A stretch of DNA of 37,987 nucleotides from Owenia fusiformis (lineage: Eukaryota; Annelida; Polychaeta; Sabellida; Oweniidae): NCBI GenBank assembly GCA_903813345.2, contig CAIIXF020000063.1, positions 1 through 37,987 on the forward strand. The letters are read 5' to 3'. The first letter of the stretch is position 1. Every line of letters begins with the position of its first letter. Shown one piece after another: positions 10,504 through 24,829 of this stretch. Below the pieces are notes generated by a model that was not told the origin of the DNA, ran no database searches, and worked only from the letters and a program-made list of their open reading frames with translations. The position numbers and the translations under genes were made by a program.

Positions 10504-12484
10504 GACACGTCTCCGGACGAGACACATTTAGGATGACACCCTCCTCGGATGAGTGTTACGAAAGAAAATTTTTCTTCCGAAAATTGAAATTAATGGTATA
10601 AAATGATGTTACTAGTTCAAGTTGAACAGAGTCGTGATGTCTGGTGTCATCTCGGGATGACACGTCTCCGGACGAGACACATTTAGGATGACACCCTCCT
10701 CGGATGAGTGTACGAAAGAAATTTTTCTTCCGAAAATTGAATTAATGGTATAAAATGATGTTATAGTTCAAGTTGAACAGAGTCGTGATGTCTGGTGTCA
10801 TCTCGGGATGACACGTCTCCGGACGAGACACATTTAGGATGACACCCTCTCGGATGAGTGTTACGAAAGAAATTTTTCTTCCGAAAATTGAAATAATGGT
10901 TATAAATGATTTATAGTTCAAGTTGAACAGAGTCGTGATTGTCTGGTGTCATCTCGGGATGACACGTCTACGGACGAGACACATTTAGGATGACCACCCT
11001 CCTCGGATGAGTGTTACGAAGAAATTTTCTTCCGAAAATTGAAAATTAATGGTATAAAATGATGTTATAGTTCAAGTTGAACAGAGTCGTGATGTTGGTG
11101 TCATCTCGGGATGACACGTCTCCGGACGAGACACATCTTAGGATGACACCCTCTCGGAGAGTGTTACCGAAAGAAATTTTTCTTCCGAAAATTGAAATTA
11201 ATGGTATAAAATGATGTTATAGTTCAAGTTGAACAGAGTCGTGATGTCTGGGTCATCTCGGGATGACAAGTCTCCGGACGAGACACATTTAGGATGACAC
11301 CCTCTCGGATGAGGTGTTACGAAAGAAATTTTTCTTCCGAAAATTGAAATTAATGGTATTAAACTGATGTTATAGTTCAAGTTGAACAGAGTCGTGATGT
11401 CTGTGTCATCTCGGGAGGACACGTCTACCGGGACGAGACACATTTAGGATGACACCCTCCTCGGATGAGTGTTACGAATAGAAATTTTTCTCCGAACTAT
11501 TGAAATTAATGGTATAAAATGATGTTATAGTTCAAGTTGAACAGAGTCGTGATGTCTGGTGTCATCTCGGGATGACACGTCTACGGACGAGACACATTTA
11601 GGATGACACCCTCCTCGGATGAGTGTTACGAAAGAAATTTTTCCGAAAATTGAAATTAATGGTATAAAATGATGTTATAGTTCAAGTTGAACAGAGTCGT
11701 GATGTCTGGTGTCATCTCGGGATGACACGTCTCGGACGAGACACATTTAGGATGACCCTCCTCGGATGAGTGTTACGAAAGAAATTTTTCTTCCGAAAAT
11801 GAAATTAATGGTATAAAATGATGTTATAGTTCAAGTTGAACAGAGTCGTGATGTCTGGTGTCATCTCGGGATGACACGTCTACGGACGAGACACATTTAG
11901 GATGACACCCTCCTCGGATGAGTGTTACGAAAGAAATTTTTCTTCCGAAAATTGAAATTAATGGTATAAAATGATGTTATAGTTCAAGTTGAACAGAGTC
12001 GTGATGTCTGGATGTCATCTCGGGATGACACGTCTCCGGACGAGAACCATTAGGATGACACCCTCCTCGGATGAGTGTTACGAAAGAAATTTTTCTTCCG
12101 AAAATTGAATTAATGGTATAACATGATGTTATAGTTCAAGTGGAACAGAGTCGTGGTGATGTCTGGTGTCATCTCGGGATGACACGTCTACGGCGAGACA
12201 CATTTAGGATGACACCCTCTCGGATGAGTGTACGAAAGAAATTTTTCTTCCGAAAATTGAAAATAATGGTATAAAATGATGTTATCGTCAAGTTGAACAG
12301 AGTCGTGATCGTCTGGTGTCATTCGGGAGACACGTCTCCGGACGAGACACATTTAGGATGACACCCTCCTCGGATGAGTGTTACGAAAGAAATTTTTTCT
12401 TCCGGAAAATTGAAATTAATAGGTATAAAATGATGTTATAGTTCAAGTTGAACAGAGTCGTGATGTCTGGTGTCATCTCGGGAT
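10504..12484 (+). repeat. Array block 2: disordered patch
   Basis: Thirteen units range from 148 to 156 bp (starts 10504, 10659, 10810, 10961, 11113, 11265, 11418, 11574, 11724, 11873, 12027, 12181, 12329). Each carries several indels and a few substitutions, and alternation is broken (C C C A C C A A C A C A C). Some changes are outside homopolymers, such as GACAAGTCT at 11265 and a GTG insertion near 12155. It may be a diverged segment or a poorly polished stretch of assembly. Confidence 0.85.
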
Positions 12485-12939
12485 GACACGTCTACGGACG
12501 AGACACATTTAGGATGACACCCTCCTCGGATGAGTGTTACGAAGAAATTTTTCTTCCGAAAATTGAAATTAATGGTATAAAATGATGTTATAGTTCAAGT
12601 TGAACAGAGTCGTGATGTCTGGTGTCATCTCGGGATGACACGTCTACGGACGAGACACATTTAGGATGACACCCTCCTCGGATGAGTTACGAAAGAAATT
12701 TTTCTTCCGAAAATTGAAATAATGGTATAAAATGATGTTATAGTTCAAGTTGAACAGAGTCGTGATGTCTGGTGTCATCTCGGGATGACACGTCTACGGA
12801 CGAGACACATTTAGGATGACACCCTCCTCGGATGAGTGTTACGAAAGAAATTTTTCTTCCGAAAATTGAAATTAATGGTATAAAATGATGTTATAGTTCA
12901 AGTTGAACAGAGTCGTGATGTCTGGTGTCATCTCGGGAT
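12485..12939 (+). repeat. Run of three A-type units
   Basis: Units at 12485, 12637 and 12787 are all A type, so the expected C units are missing. It directly follows the disordered patch, after which alternation resumes with a C unit at 12940. Confidence 0.85.
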
Positions 12940-15900
12940 GACACGTCTCCGGACGAGACACATTTAGGATGACACCCTCCTCGGATGAGTGTTACGAAAG
13001 AAATTTTTCTTCCGAAAATTGAAATTAATGGTATAAAATGATGTTATAGTTCAAGTTGAACAGAGTCGTGATGTCTGGTGTCATCTCGGGATGACACGTC
13101 TACGGACGAGACACATTTAGGATGACACCCTCCTCGGATGAGTGTTACGAAAGAAATTTTTCTTCCGAAAATTGAAATTAATGGTATAAAATGATGTTAT
13201 AGTTCAAGTTGAACAGAGTCGTGATGTCTGGTGTCATCTCGGGATGACACGTCTCCGGACGAGACACATTTAGGATGACACCCTCCTCGGATGAGTGTTA
13301 CGAAAGAAATTTTTCTTCCGAAAATTGAAATTAATGGTATAAAATGATGTTATAGTTCAAGTTGAACAGAGTCGTGATGTCTGGTGTCATCTCGGGATGA
13401 CACGTCTACGGACGAGACACATTTAGGATGACACCCTCCTCGGATGAGTGTTACGAAAGAAATTTCTTCCGAAAATTGAAATTAATGGTATAAAATGATG
13501 TTATAGTTCAAGTTGAACAGAGTCGTGTGATGTCTGGTGTCATCTCGGGATGACACGTCTCCGGACGACACATTTAGGATGACACCCTCCTCGGATGAGT
13601 GTTACGAAAGAAATTTTTCTTCCGAAAATTGAAATTAATGGTATAAAATGATGTTATAGTTCAAGTTGAACAGAGTCGTGATGTCTGGTGTCATCTCGGG
13701 ATGACACGTCTACGGACGAGACACATTTAGGATGACACCCTCCTCGGATGAGTGTACGAAAGAAAATTTTTCTTCCGAAAATTGAAATTAATGGTATAAA
13801 ATGATGTTATAGTTCAAGTTGAACAGAGTCGTGATGTCTGGTGTCATCTCGGGATGACACGTCTCCGGACGAGACACATTTAGGATGACACCCTCCTCGG
13901 ATGAGTTACGAAAGAAATTTTTCTTCCGAAAATTGAAATTAATGGTATAAAATGATGTTATAGTTCAAGTTGAACAGAGTCGTGATGTCTGGTGTCATCT
14001 CGGGATGACACGTCTACGGACGAGACACATTTAGGATGACACCCTCCTCGGATGAGTGTTACGAAAGAAATTTTCTTCCGAAATTGAAATTAATGGTATA
14101 AAATGATGTTATAGTTCAAGTTGAACAGAGTCGTGATGTCTGGTGTCATCTCGGGATGACACGTCTCCGGACGAGACACATTTAGGATGACACCCTCCTC
14201 GGATGAGTGTTACGAAAGAAATTTTTCTTCCGAAAATTGAAATTAATGGTATAAAATGATGTTATAGTTCAAGTTGAACAGAGTCGTGATGTCTGGTGTC
14301 ATCTCGGGATGACACGTCTACGGACGAGACACATTTAGGATGACACCCTCCTCGGATGAGTGTTACGAAAGAAATTTTTCTTCCGAAAATTGAAATTAAT
14401 GGTATAAAATGATGTTATAGTTCAAGTTGAACAGAGTCGTGATGTCTGGTGTCATCTCGGGATGACACGTCTCCGGACGAGACACTTTAGGATGACACCC
14501 TCCTCGGATGAGTGTTACGAAAGAAATTTTCTTCCGAAAATTGAAATTAATGGTATAAAATGATGTTATAGTTCAAGTTGAACAGAGTCGTGATGTCTGG
14601 TGTCATCTCGGGATGACACGTCTACGGACGAGACACATTTAGGATGACACCCTCCTCGGATGAGTGTTACGAAAGAAATTTTTCTTCCGAAAATTGAAAT
14701 TAATGGTATAAAATGATGTTATAGTTCAAGTTGAACAGAGTCGTGATGTCTGGTGTCATCTCGGGATGACACGTCTCCGGACGAGACACATTTAGGATGA
14801 CACCCTCCTCGGATGAGTGTTACGAAAGAATTTTTCTTCCGAAAATTGAAATTAATGGTATAAAATGATGTTATAGTTCAAGTTGAACAGAGTCGTGATG
14901 TCTGGTGTCATCTCGGGATGACACGTCTACGGACGAGACACATTTAGGATGACACCCTCCTCGGATGAGTGTTACGAAAGAAATTTTTCTTCCGAAAATT
15001 GAAATTAATGGTATAAAATGATGTTATAGTTCAAGTTGAACAGAGTCGTGATGTCTGGTGTCATCTCGGGATGACACGTCTCGGACGAGACACATTTAGG
15101 ATGACACCCTCCTCGGATGAGTGTTACGAAAGAAATTTTTCTTCCGAAAATTGAAATTAATGGTATAAAATGATGTTATAGTTCAAGTTGAACAGAGTCG
15201 TGATGTCTGGTGTCATCTCGGGATGACACGTCTACGGACGAGACACATTTAGGATGACACCCTCCTCGGATGAGTGTTACGAAAGAAATTTTTCTTCCGA
15301 AAATTGAAATTAATGGGTATAAAATGATGTTATAGTTCAAGTTGAACAGAGTCGTGATGTCTGGTGTCATCTCGGGATGACACGTCTCGGACGAGACACA
15401 TTTAGGATGACACCCTCCTCGGATGAGTGTTACGAAAGAAATTTTTCTTCCGAAAATTGAAATTAATGGTATAAAATGATGTTATAGTTCAAGTTGAACA
15501 GAGTCGTGATGTCTGGTGTCATCTCGGGATGACACGTCTACGGACGAGACACATTTAGGATGACACCCTCCTCGGATGAGTGTTACGAAAGAAATTTTCT
15601 TCCGAAAATTGAAATTAATGGTATAAAATGATGTTATAGTTCAAGTTGAACAGAGTCGTGATGTCTGGTGTCATCTCGGGATGACACGTCTCCGGACGAG
15701 ACACATTTAGGATGACACCCTCCTCGGATGAGTGTTACGAAAGAAATTTTCTTCCGAAAATTGAAATTAATGGTATAAAATGATGTTATAGTTCAAGTTG
15801 AACAGAGTCGTGATGTCTGGTGTCATCTCGGGATGACACGTCTACGGACGAGACACATTTAGGATGACACCCTCCTCGGATGAGTGTTACGAAAGAAATT

Positions 15901-18900
15901 TTTCTTCCGAAAATTGAAATTAATGGTATAAAATGATGTTATAGTTCAAGTTGAACAGAGTCGTGATGTCTGGTGTCATCTCGGGATGACACGTCTCCGG
16001 ACGAGACACATTTAGGATGACACCCTCCTCGGATGAGTGTTACGAAAGAAATTTTTCTTCCGAAAATTGAAATTAATGGTATAAAATGATGTTATAGTTC
16101 AAGTTGAACAGAGTCGTGATGTCTGGTGTCATCTCGGGATGACACGTCTACGGACGAGACACATTTAGGATGACACCCTCCTCGGATGAGTGTTACGAAA
16201 GAAATTTTTCTTCCGAAAATTGAAATTAATGGTATAAAAATGTTATAGTTCAAGTTGAACAGAGTCGTGATGTCTGGTGTCATCTCGGGATGACACGTCT
16301 GGACGAGACACATTTAGGATGACACCCTCCTCGGATGAGTGTTACGAAAGAAATTTTTCTTCCGAAAATTGAAATTAATGGTATAAAATGATGTTATAGT
16401 TCAAGTTGAACAGAGTCGTGATGTCTGGTGTCATCTCGGGATGACACGTCTACGGACGAGACACATTTAGGATGACACCCTCCTCGGATGAGTGTTACGA
16501 AAGAAATTTTTCCCGAAAATTGAAATTAATGGTATAAAATGATGTTATAGTTCAAGTTGAACAGAGTCGTGATGTCTGGTGTCATCTCGGGATGACACGT
16601 CTCCGGACGAGACACATTTAGGATGACACCCTCCTCGGATGAGTGTTACGAAAGAAATTTTCTTCCGAAAATTGAAATTAATGGTATAAAATGATGTTAT
16701 AGTTCAAGTTGAACAGAGTCGTGATGTCTGGTGTCATCTCGGGATGACACGTCTACGGACGAGACACATTTAGGATGACACCCTCCTCGGATGAGTGTTA
16801 CGAAAGAAATTTTTCTTCCGAAAATTGAAATTAATGGTATAAAATGATGTTATAGTTCAAGTTGAACAGAGTCGTGATGTCTGGTGTCATCTCGGGATGA
16901 CACGTCTCCGGACGAGACACATTTAGGATGACACCCTCCTCGGATGAGTGTTACGAAAGAAATTTTTCTTCCGAAAATTGAAATAATGGTATAAAATGAT
17001 GTTATAGTTCAAGTTGAACAGAGTCGTGATGTCTGGTGTCATCTCGGGATGACACGTCTACGGACGAGACACATTTAGGATGACCCCTCCTCGGATGAGT
17101 GTTACGAAAGAAATTTTTCTTCCGAAAATTGAAATTAATGGTATAAAATGATGTTATAGTTCAAGTTGAACAGAGTCGTGATGTCTGGTGTCATCTCGGG
17201 ATGACACGTCTCCGGACGAGACACATTTAGGATGACACCCTCCTCGGATGAGTGTTACGAAAGAAATTTTTCTTCCGAAAATTGAAATTAATGGTATAAA
17301 ATGATGTTATAGTTCAAGTTGAACAGAGTCGTGATGTCTGGTGTCATCTCGGGATGACACGTCTACGGACGAGACACATTTAGGATGACACCCTCCTCGG
17401 ATGAGTGTTACGAAAGAAATTTTTCTTCCGAAAATTGAAATTAATGGTATAAAATGATGTTATAGTTCAAGTTGAACAGAGTCGTGATGTCTGGTGTCAT
17501 CTCGGGATGACACGTCTCCGGACGAGACACATTTAGGATGACACCCTCCTCGGATGAGTGTTACGAAAGAAATTTTTCTTCCGAAAATTGAAATTAATGG
17601 TATAAAATGATGTTATAGTTCAAGTTGAACAGAGTCGTGATGTCTGGTGTCATCTCGGGATGACACGTCTACGGACGAGACACATTTAGGATGACACCCT
17701 CCTCGGATGAGTGTTACGAAAGAAATTTTTCTTCCGAAAATTGAAATTAATGGTATAAAATGATGTTATAGTTCAAGTTGAACAGAGTCGTGATGTCTGG
17801 TGTCATCTCGGGATGACACGTCTCCGGACGAGACACATTTAGGATGACACCCTCCTCGGATGAGTGTTACGAAAGAAATTTTTCTTCCGAAAATTGAAAT
17901 TAATGGTATAAAATGATGTTATAGTTCAAGTTGAACAGAGTCGTGATGTCTGGTGTCATCTCGGGATGACACGTCTACGGACGAGACACATTTAGGATGA
18001 CACCCTCCTCGGATGAGTGTTACGAAAGAAATTTTTCTTCCGAAAATTGAAATTAATGGTATAAAATGATGTTATAGTTCAAGTTGAACAGAGTCGTGAT
18101 GTCTGGTGTCATCTCGGGATGACACGTCTCGGACGAGACACATTTAGGATGACACCCTCCTCGGATGAGTGTTACGAAAGAAATTTTTCTTCCGAAAATT
18201 GAAATTAATGGTATAAAATGATGTTATAGTTCAAGTTGAACAGAGTCGTGATGTCTGGTGTCATCTCGGGATGACACGTCTACGGACGAGACACATTTAG
18301 GATGACACCCTCCTCGGATGAGTGTTACGAAAGAAATTTTCTTCCGAAAATTGAAATTAATGGTATAAAATGATGTTATAGTTCAAGTTGAACAGAGTCG
18401 TGATGTCTGGTGTCATCTCGGGATGACACGTCTCCGGACGAGACACATTTAGGATGACACCCTCCTCGGATGAGTGTTACGAAAGAAATTTTTCTTCCGA
18501 AAATTGAAATTAATGGTATAAAATGATGTTATAGTTCAAGTTGAACAGAGTCGTGATGTCTGGTGTCATCTCGGGATGACACGTCTACGGACGAGACACA
18601 TTTAGGATGACACCCTCCTCGGATGAGTGTTACGAAAGAAATTTTTCTTCCGAAAATTGAAATTAATGGTATAAATGATGTTATAGTTCAAGTTGAACAG
18701 AGTCGTGATGTCTGGTGTCATCTCGGGATGACACGTCTCGGACGAGACACATTTAGGATGACACCCTCCTCGGATGAGTGTTACGAAAGAAATTTTTCTT
18801 CCGAAAATTGAAATTAATGGTATAAAATGATGTATAGTTCAAGTTGAACAGAGTCGTGATGTCTGGTGTCATCTCGGGATGACACGTCTACGGACGAGAC

Positions 18901-19033
18901 ACATTTAGGATGACACCCTCCTCGGATGAGTGTTACGAAAGAAATTTTTCTTCCGAAAATTGAAATTAATGGTATAAAATGATGTTATAGTTCAAGTTGA
19001 ACAGAGTCGTGATGTCTGGTGTCATCTCGGGAT
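12940..19033 (+). repeat. Array block 3: regular alternation
   Basis: About 40 units alternate C and A, with a net loss of about 26 bases from one- and two-base indels. Examples are a TG duplication near 13527 and a two-base loss in the UNCG loop near 16300. Nothing else is seen in this stretch. Confidence 0.9.
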
Positions 19034-19645
19034 GACACGTCTCCGGACGAGACACATTTAGGATGACACCCTCCTCGGATGAGTGTTACGAAAGAAATTT
19101 TTCTTCCGAAAATTGAAATTAATGGTATAAAATGATGTTATAGTTCAAGTTGAACAGAGTCGTGATGTCTGGTGTCATCTCGGGATGACACGTCTCCGGA
19201 CGAGACACATTTAGGATGACACCCTCCTCGGATGAGTGTTACGAAAGAAATTTTTCTTCCGAAAATTGAAATTAATGGTATAAAATGATGTTATAGTTCA
19301 AGTTGAACAGAGTCGTGATGTCTGGTGTCATCTCGGGATGACACGTCTCCGGACGAGACACATTTAGGATGACACCCTCCTCGGATGAGTGTTACGAAAG
19401 AAATTTTTCTTCCGAAAATTGAAATTAATGGTATAAAATGATGTTATAGTTCAAGTTGAACAGAGTCGTGATGTCTGGTGTCATCTCGGGATGACACGTC
19501 TCCGGACGAGACACATTTAGGATGACACCCTCCTCGGATGAGTGTTACGAAAGAAATTTTTCTTCCGAAAATTGAAATTAATGGTATAAAATGATGTTAT
19601 AGTTCAAGTTGAACAGAGTCGTGATGTCTGGTGTCATCTCGGGAT
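19034..19645 (+). repeat. Run of four C-type units
   Basis: Units at 19034, 19187, 19340 and 19493 are all C type and all exactly 153 bp. They replace the C-A-C-A pattern with C-C-C-C and show no other change. Confidence 0.9.
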
Positions 19646-20103
19646 GACACGTCTACGGACGAGACACATTTAGGATGACACCCTCCTCGGATGAGTGTTA
19701 CGAAAGAAATTTTTCTTCCGAAAATTGAAATTAATGGTATAAAATGATGTTATAGTTCAAGTTGAACAGAGTCGTGATGTCTGGTGTCATCTCGGGATGA
19801 CACGTCTCGGACGAGACACATTTAGGATGACACCCTCCTCGGATGAGTGTTACGAAAGAAATTTTTCTTCCGAAAATTGAAATTAATGGTATAAAATGAT
19901 GTTATAGTTCAAGTTGAACAGAGTCGTGATGTCTGGTGTCATCTCGGGATGACACGTCTACGGACGAGACACATTTAGGATGACACCCTCCTCGGATGAG
20001 TGTTACGAAAGAAATTTTTCTTCCGAAAATTGAAATTAATGGTATAAAATGATGTTATAGTTCAAGTTGAACAGAGTCGTGATGTCTGGTGTCATCTCGG
20101 GAT
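19646..20103 (+). repeat. Short alternating stretch between C runs
   Basis: Three units, A (19646), C with one-base loss (19799) and A (19951), sit between the two C-type runs and follow the normal pattern. Confidence 0.85.
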
Positions 20104-20559
20104 GACACGTCTCCGGACGAGACACATTTAGGATGACACCCTCCTCGGATGAGTGTTACGAAAGAAATTTTTCTTCCGAAAATTGAAATTAATGGTATAA
20201 AATGATGTTATAGTTCAAGTTGAACAGAGTCGTGATGTCTGGTGTCATCTCGGGATGACACGTCTCCGGACGAGACACATTTAGGATGACACCCTCCTCG
20301 GATGAGTGTTACGAAAGAAATTTTTCTTCCGAAAATTGAAATTAATGGTATAAATGATGTTATAGTTCAAGTTGAACAGAGTCGTGATGTCTGGTGTCAT
20401 CTCGGGATGACACGTCTCGGACGAGACACATTTAGGATGACACCCTCCTCGGATGAGTGTTACGAAAGAATTTTTCTTCCGAAAATTGAAATTAATGGTA
20501 TAAAATGATGTTATAGTTCAAGTTGAACAGAGTCGTGATGTCTGGTGTCATCTCGGGAT
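20104..20559 (+). repeat. Run of three C-type units
   Basis: Units at 20104, 20257 and 20409 are all C type; the last has the one-base loss TCGG. It lies 458 bases after the four-unit C run. Confidence 0.85.
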
Positions 20560-23500
20560 GACACGTCTACGGACGAGACACATTTAGGATGACACCCTCC
20601 TCGGATGAGTGTTACGAAAGAAATTTTTCTTCCGAAAATTGAAATTAATGGTATAAAATGATGTTATAGTTCAAGTTGAACAGAGTCGTGATGTCTGGTG
20701 TCATCTCGGGATGACACGTCTCCGGACGAGACACATTTAGGATGACACCCTCCTCGGATGAGTGTTACGAAAGAAATTTTTCTTCCGAAAATTGAAATTA
20801 ATGGTATAAAATGATGTTATAGTTCAAGTTGAACAGAGTCGTGATGTCTGGTGTCATCTCGGGGACACGTCTACGGACGAGACACATTTAGGATGACACC
20901 CTCCTCGGATGAGTGTTACGAAAGAATTTTTCTTCCGAAAATTGAAATTAATGGTATAAAATGATGTTATAGTTCAAGTTGAACAGAGTCGTGATGTCTG
21001 GTGTCATCTCGGGATGACACGTCTCGGACGAGACACATTTAGGATGACACCCTCCTCGGATGAGTGTTACGAAAGAAATTTTTCTTCCGAAAATTGAAAT
21101 TAATGGTATAAAATGATGTTATAGTTCAAGTTGAACAGAGTCGTGATGTCTGGTGTCATCTCGGGATGACACGTCTACGGACGAGACACATTTAGGATGA
21201 CACCCTCCTCGGATGAGTGTTACGAAAGAAATTTTTCTTCCGAAAATTGAAATTAATGGTATAAAATGATGTTATAGTTCAAGTTGAACAGAGTCGTGAT
21301 GTCTGGTGTCATCTCGGGATGACACGTCTCCGGACGAGACACATTTAGGATGACACCCTCCTCGGATGAGTGTTACGAAAGAAATTTTTCTTCCGAAAAT
21401 TGAAATTAATGGTATAAAATGATGTTATAGTTCAAGTTGAACAGAGTCGTGATGTCTGGTGTCATCTCGGGATGACACGTCTACGGACGAGACACATTTA
21501 GGATGACACCCTCCTCGGATGAGTGTTACGAAAGAAATTTTTCTTCCGAAAATTGAAATTAATGGTATAAAATGATGTTATAGTTCAAGTTGAACAGAGT
21601 CGTGATGTCTGGTGTCATCTCGGGATGACACGTCTCGGACGAGACACATTTAGGATGACACCCTCCTCGGATGAGTGTTACGAAAGAAATTTTTCTTCCG
21701 AAAATTGAAATTAATGGTATAAAATGATGTTATAGTTCAAGTTGAACAGAGTCGTGATGTCTGGTGTCATCTCGGGATGACACGTCTACGGACGAGACAC
21801 ATTTAGGATGACACCCTCCTCGGATGAGTGTTACGAAAGAAATTTTCTTCCGAAAATTGAAATTAATGGTATAAAATGATGTTATAGTTCAAGTTGAACA
21901 GAGTCGTGATGTCTGGTGTCATCTCGGGATGACACGTCTCGGACGAGACACATTTAGGATGACACCCTCCTCGGATGAGTGTTACGAAAGAAATTTTTCT
22001 TCCGAAAATTGAAATTAATGGTATAAAATGATGTTATAGTTCAAGTTGAACAGAGTCGTGATGTCTGGTGTCATCTCGGGATGACACGTCTACGGACGAG
22101 ACACATTTAGGATGACACCCTCCTCGGATGAGTGTTACGAAAGAAATTTTTCTTCCGAAAATTGAAATTAATGGTATAAAATGATGTTATAGTTCAAGTT
22201 GAACAGAGTCGTGATGTCTGGTGTCATCTCGGGATGACACGTCTCCGGACGAGACACATTTAGGATGACACCCTCCTCGGATGAGTGTTACGAAAGAAAT
22301 TTTTCTTCCGAAAATTGAAATTAATGGTATAAAATGATGTTATAGTTCAAGTTGAACAGAGTCGTGATGTCTGGTGTCATCTCGGGATGACACGTCTACG
22401 GACGAGACACATTTAGGATGACACCCTCCTCGGATGAGTGTTACGAAAGAAATTTTTCTTCCGAAAATTGAAATTAATGGTATAAAATGATGTTATAGTT
22501 CAAGTTGAACAGAGTCGTGATGTCTGGTGTCATCTCGGGATGACACGTCTCCGGACGAGACACATTTAGGATGACACCCTCCTCGGATGAGTGTTACGAA
22601 AGAAATTTTTCTTCCGAAAATTGAAATTAATGGTATAAAATGATGTTATAGTTCAAGTTGAACAGAGTCGTGATGTCTGGTGTCATCTCGGGATGACACG
22701 TCTACGGACGAGACACATTTAGGATGACACCCTCCTGGATGAGTGTTACGAAAGAAATTTTTCTTCCGAAAATTGAAATTAATGGTATAAAATGATGTTA
22801 TAGTTCAAGTTGAACAGAGTCGTGATGTCTGGTGTCATCTCGGGATGACACGTCTCCGGACGAGACACATTTAGGATGACACCCTCCTCGGATGAGTGTT
22901 ACGAAAGAAATTTTTCTTCCGAAAATTGAAATTAATGGTATAAAATGATGTTATAGTTCAAGTTGAACAGAGTCGTGATGTCTGGTGTCATCTCGGGATG
23001 ACACGTCTACGGACGAGACACATTTAGGATGACACCCTCCTCGGATGAGTGTTACGAAAGAAATTTTTCTTCCGAAAATTGAAATTAATGGTATAAAATG
23101 ATGTTATAGTTCAAGTTGAACAGAGTCGTGATGTCTGGTGTCATCTCGGGATGACACGTCTCGGACGAGACACATTTAGGATGACACCCCTCGGATGAGT
23201 GTTACGAAAGAAATTTTTCTTCCGAAATTGAAATTAATGGTATAAAATGATGTTATAGTTCAAGTTGAACAGAGTCGTGATGTCTGGTGTCATCTCGGGA
23301 TGACACGTCTACGGACGAGACACATTTAGGATGACACCCTCTCGGATGAGTGTTACGAAAGAAATTTTTCTTCCGAAAATTGAAATTAATGGTATAAAAT
23401 GATGTTATAGTTCAAGTTGAACAGAGTCGTGATGTCTGGTGTCATCTCGGGATGACACGTCTCCGGACGAGACACATTTAGGATGACACCCTCCTCGGAT

Positions 23501-24217
23501 GAGTGTTACGAAAGAAATTTTTCTTCCGAAAATTGAAATTAATGGTATAAAATGATGTTATAGTTCAAGTTGAACAGAGTCGTGATGTCTGGTGTCATCT
23601 CGGGATGACACGTCTACGGACGAGACACATTTAGGATGACACCCTCCTCGGATGAGTGTTACGAAAGAAATTTTTCTTCCGAAAATTGAAATTAATGGTA
23701 TAAAATGATGTTATAGTTCAAGTTGAACAGAGTCGTGATGTCTGGTGTCATCTCGGGATGACACGTCTCCGGACGAGACACATTTAGGATGACACCCTCC
23801 TCGGATGAGTGTTACGAAAGAAATTTTTCTTCCGAAAATTGAAATTAATGGTATAAAATGATGTTATAGTTCAAGTTGAACAGAGTCGTGATGTCTGGTG
23901 TCATCTCGGGATGACACGTCTACGGACGAGACACATTTAGGATGACACCCTCCTCGGATGAGTGTTACGAAAGAAATTTTTCTTCCGAAAATTGAAATTA
24001 ATGGTATAAAATGATGTTATAGTTCAAGTTGAACAGAGTCGTGATGTCTGGTGTCATCTCGGGATGACACGTCTCGGACGAGACACATTTAGGATGACAC
24101 CCTCCTCGGATGAGTGTTACGAAAGAAATTTTTCTTCCGAAAATTGAAATTAATGGTATAAAATGATGTTATAGTTCAAGTTGAACAGAGTCGTGATGTC
24201 TGGTGTCATCTCGGGAT
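20560..24217 (+). repeat. Array block 4: regular alternation
   Basis: About 24 units alternate A and C with a net loss of about 14 bases. One local change is a two-base loss in the long hairpin near 20862; another is a CTC loss near 23190. There are no other features. Confidence 0.88.
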
Positions 24218-24829
24218 GACACGTCTACGGACGAGACACATTTAGGATGACACCCTCCTCGGATGAGTGTTACGAAAGAAATTTTTCTTCCGAAAATTGA
24301 AATTAATGGTATAAAATGATGTTATAGTTCAAGTTGAACAGAGTCGTGATGTCTGGTGTCATCTCGGGATGACACGTCTACGGACGAGACACATTTAGGA
24401 TGACACCCTCCTCGGATGAGTGTTACGAAAGAAATTTTTCTTCCGAAAATTGAAATTAATGGTATAAAATGATGTTATAGTTCAAGTTGAACAGAGTCGT
24501 GATGTCTGGTGTCATCTCGGGATGACACGTCTACGGACGAGACACATTTAGGATGACACCCTCCTCGGATGAGTGTTACGAAAGAAATTTTTCTTCCGAA
24601 AATTGAAATTAATGGTATAAAATGATGTTATAGTTCAAGTTGAACAGAGTCGTGATGTCTGGTGTCATCTCGGGATGACACGTCTCCGGACGAGACACAT
24701 TTAGGATGACACCCTCCTCGGATGAGTGTTACGAAAGAAATTTTTCTTCCGAAAATTGAAATTAATGGTATAAAATGATGTTATAGTTCAAGTTGAACAG
24801 AGTCGTGATGTCTGGTGTCATCTCGGGAT
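24218..24829 (+). repeat. Run of three A-type units, then one C unit
   Basis: Units at 24218, 24371 and 24524 are A type and 24677 is C type. The C unit then leads into a second A run, so seven of eight units between 24218 and 25440 are A type. Confidence 0.88.

Noticed and set aside
18623-18811. Plus-strand open frame of 62 codons, and a similar one at 20302-20508
   Set aside because: Each reads through because of one missing A in TATAAAA, which removes the in-frame TGA. The intact unit is closed.
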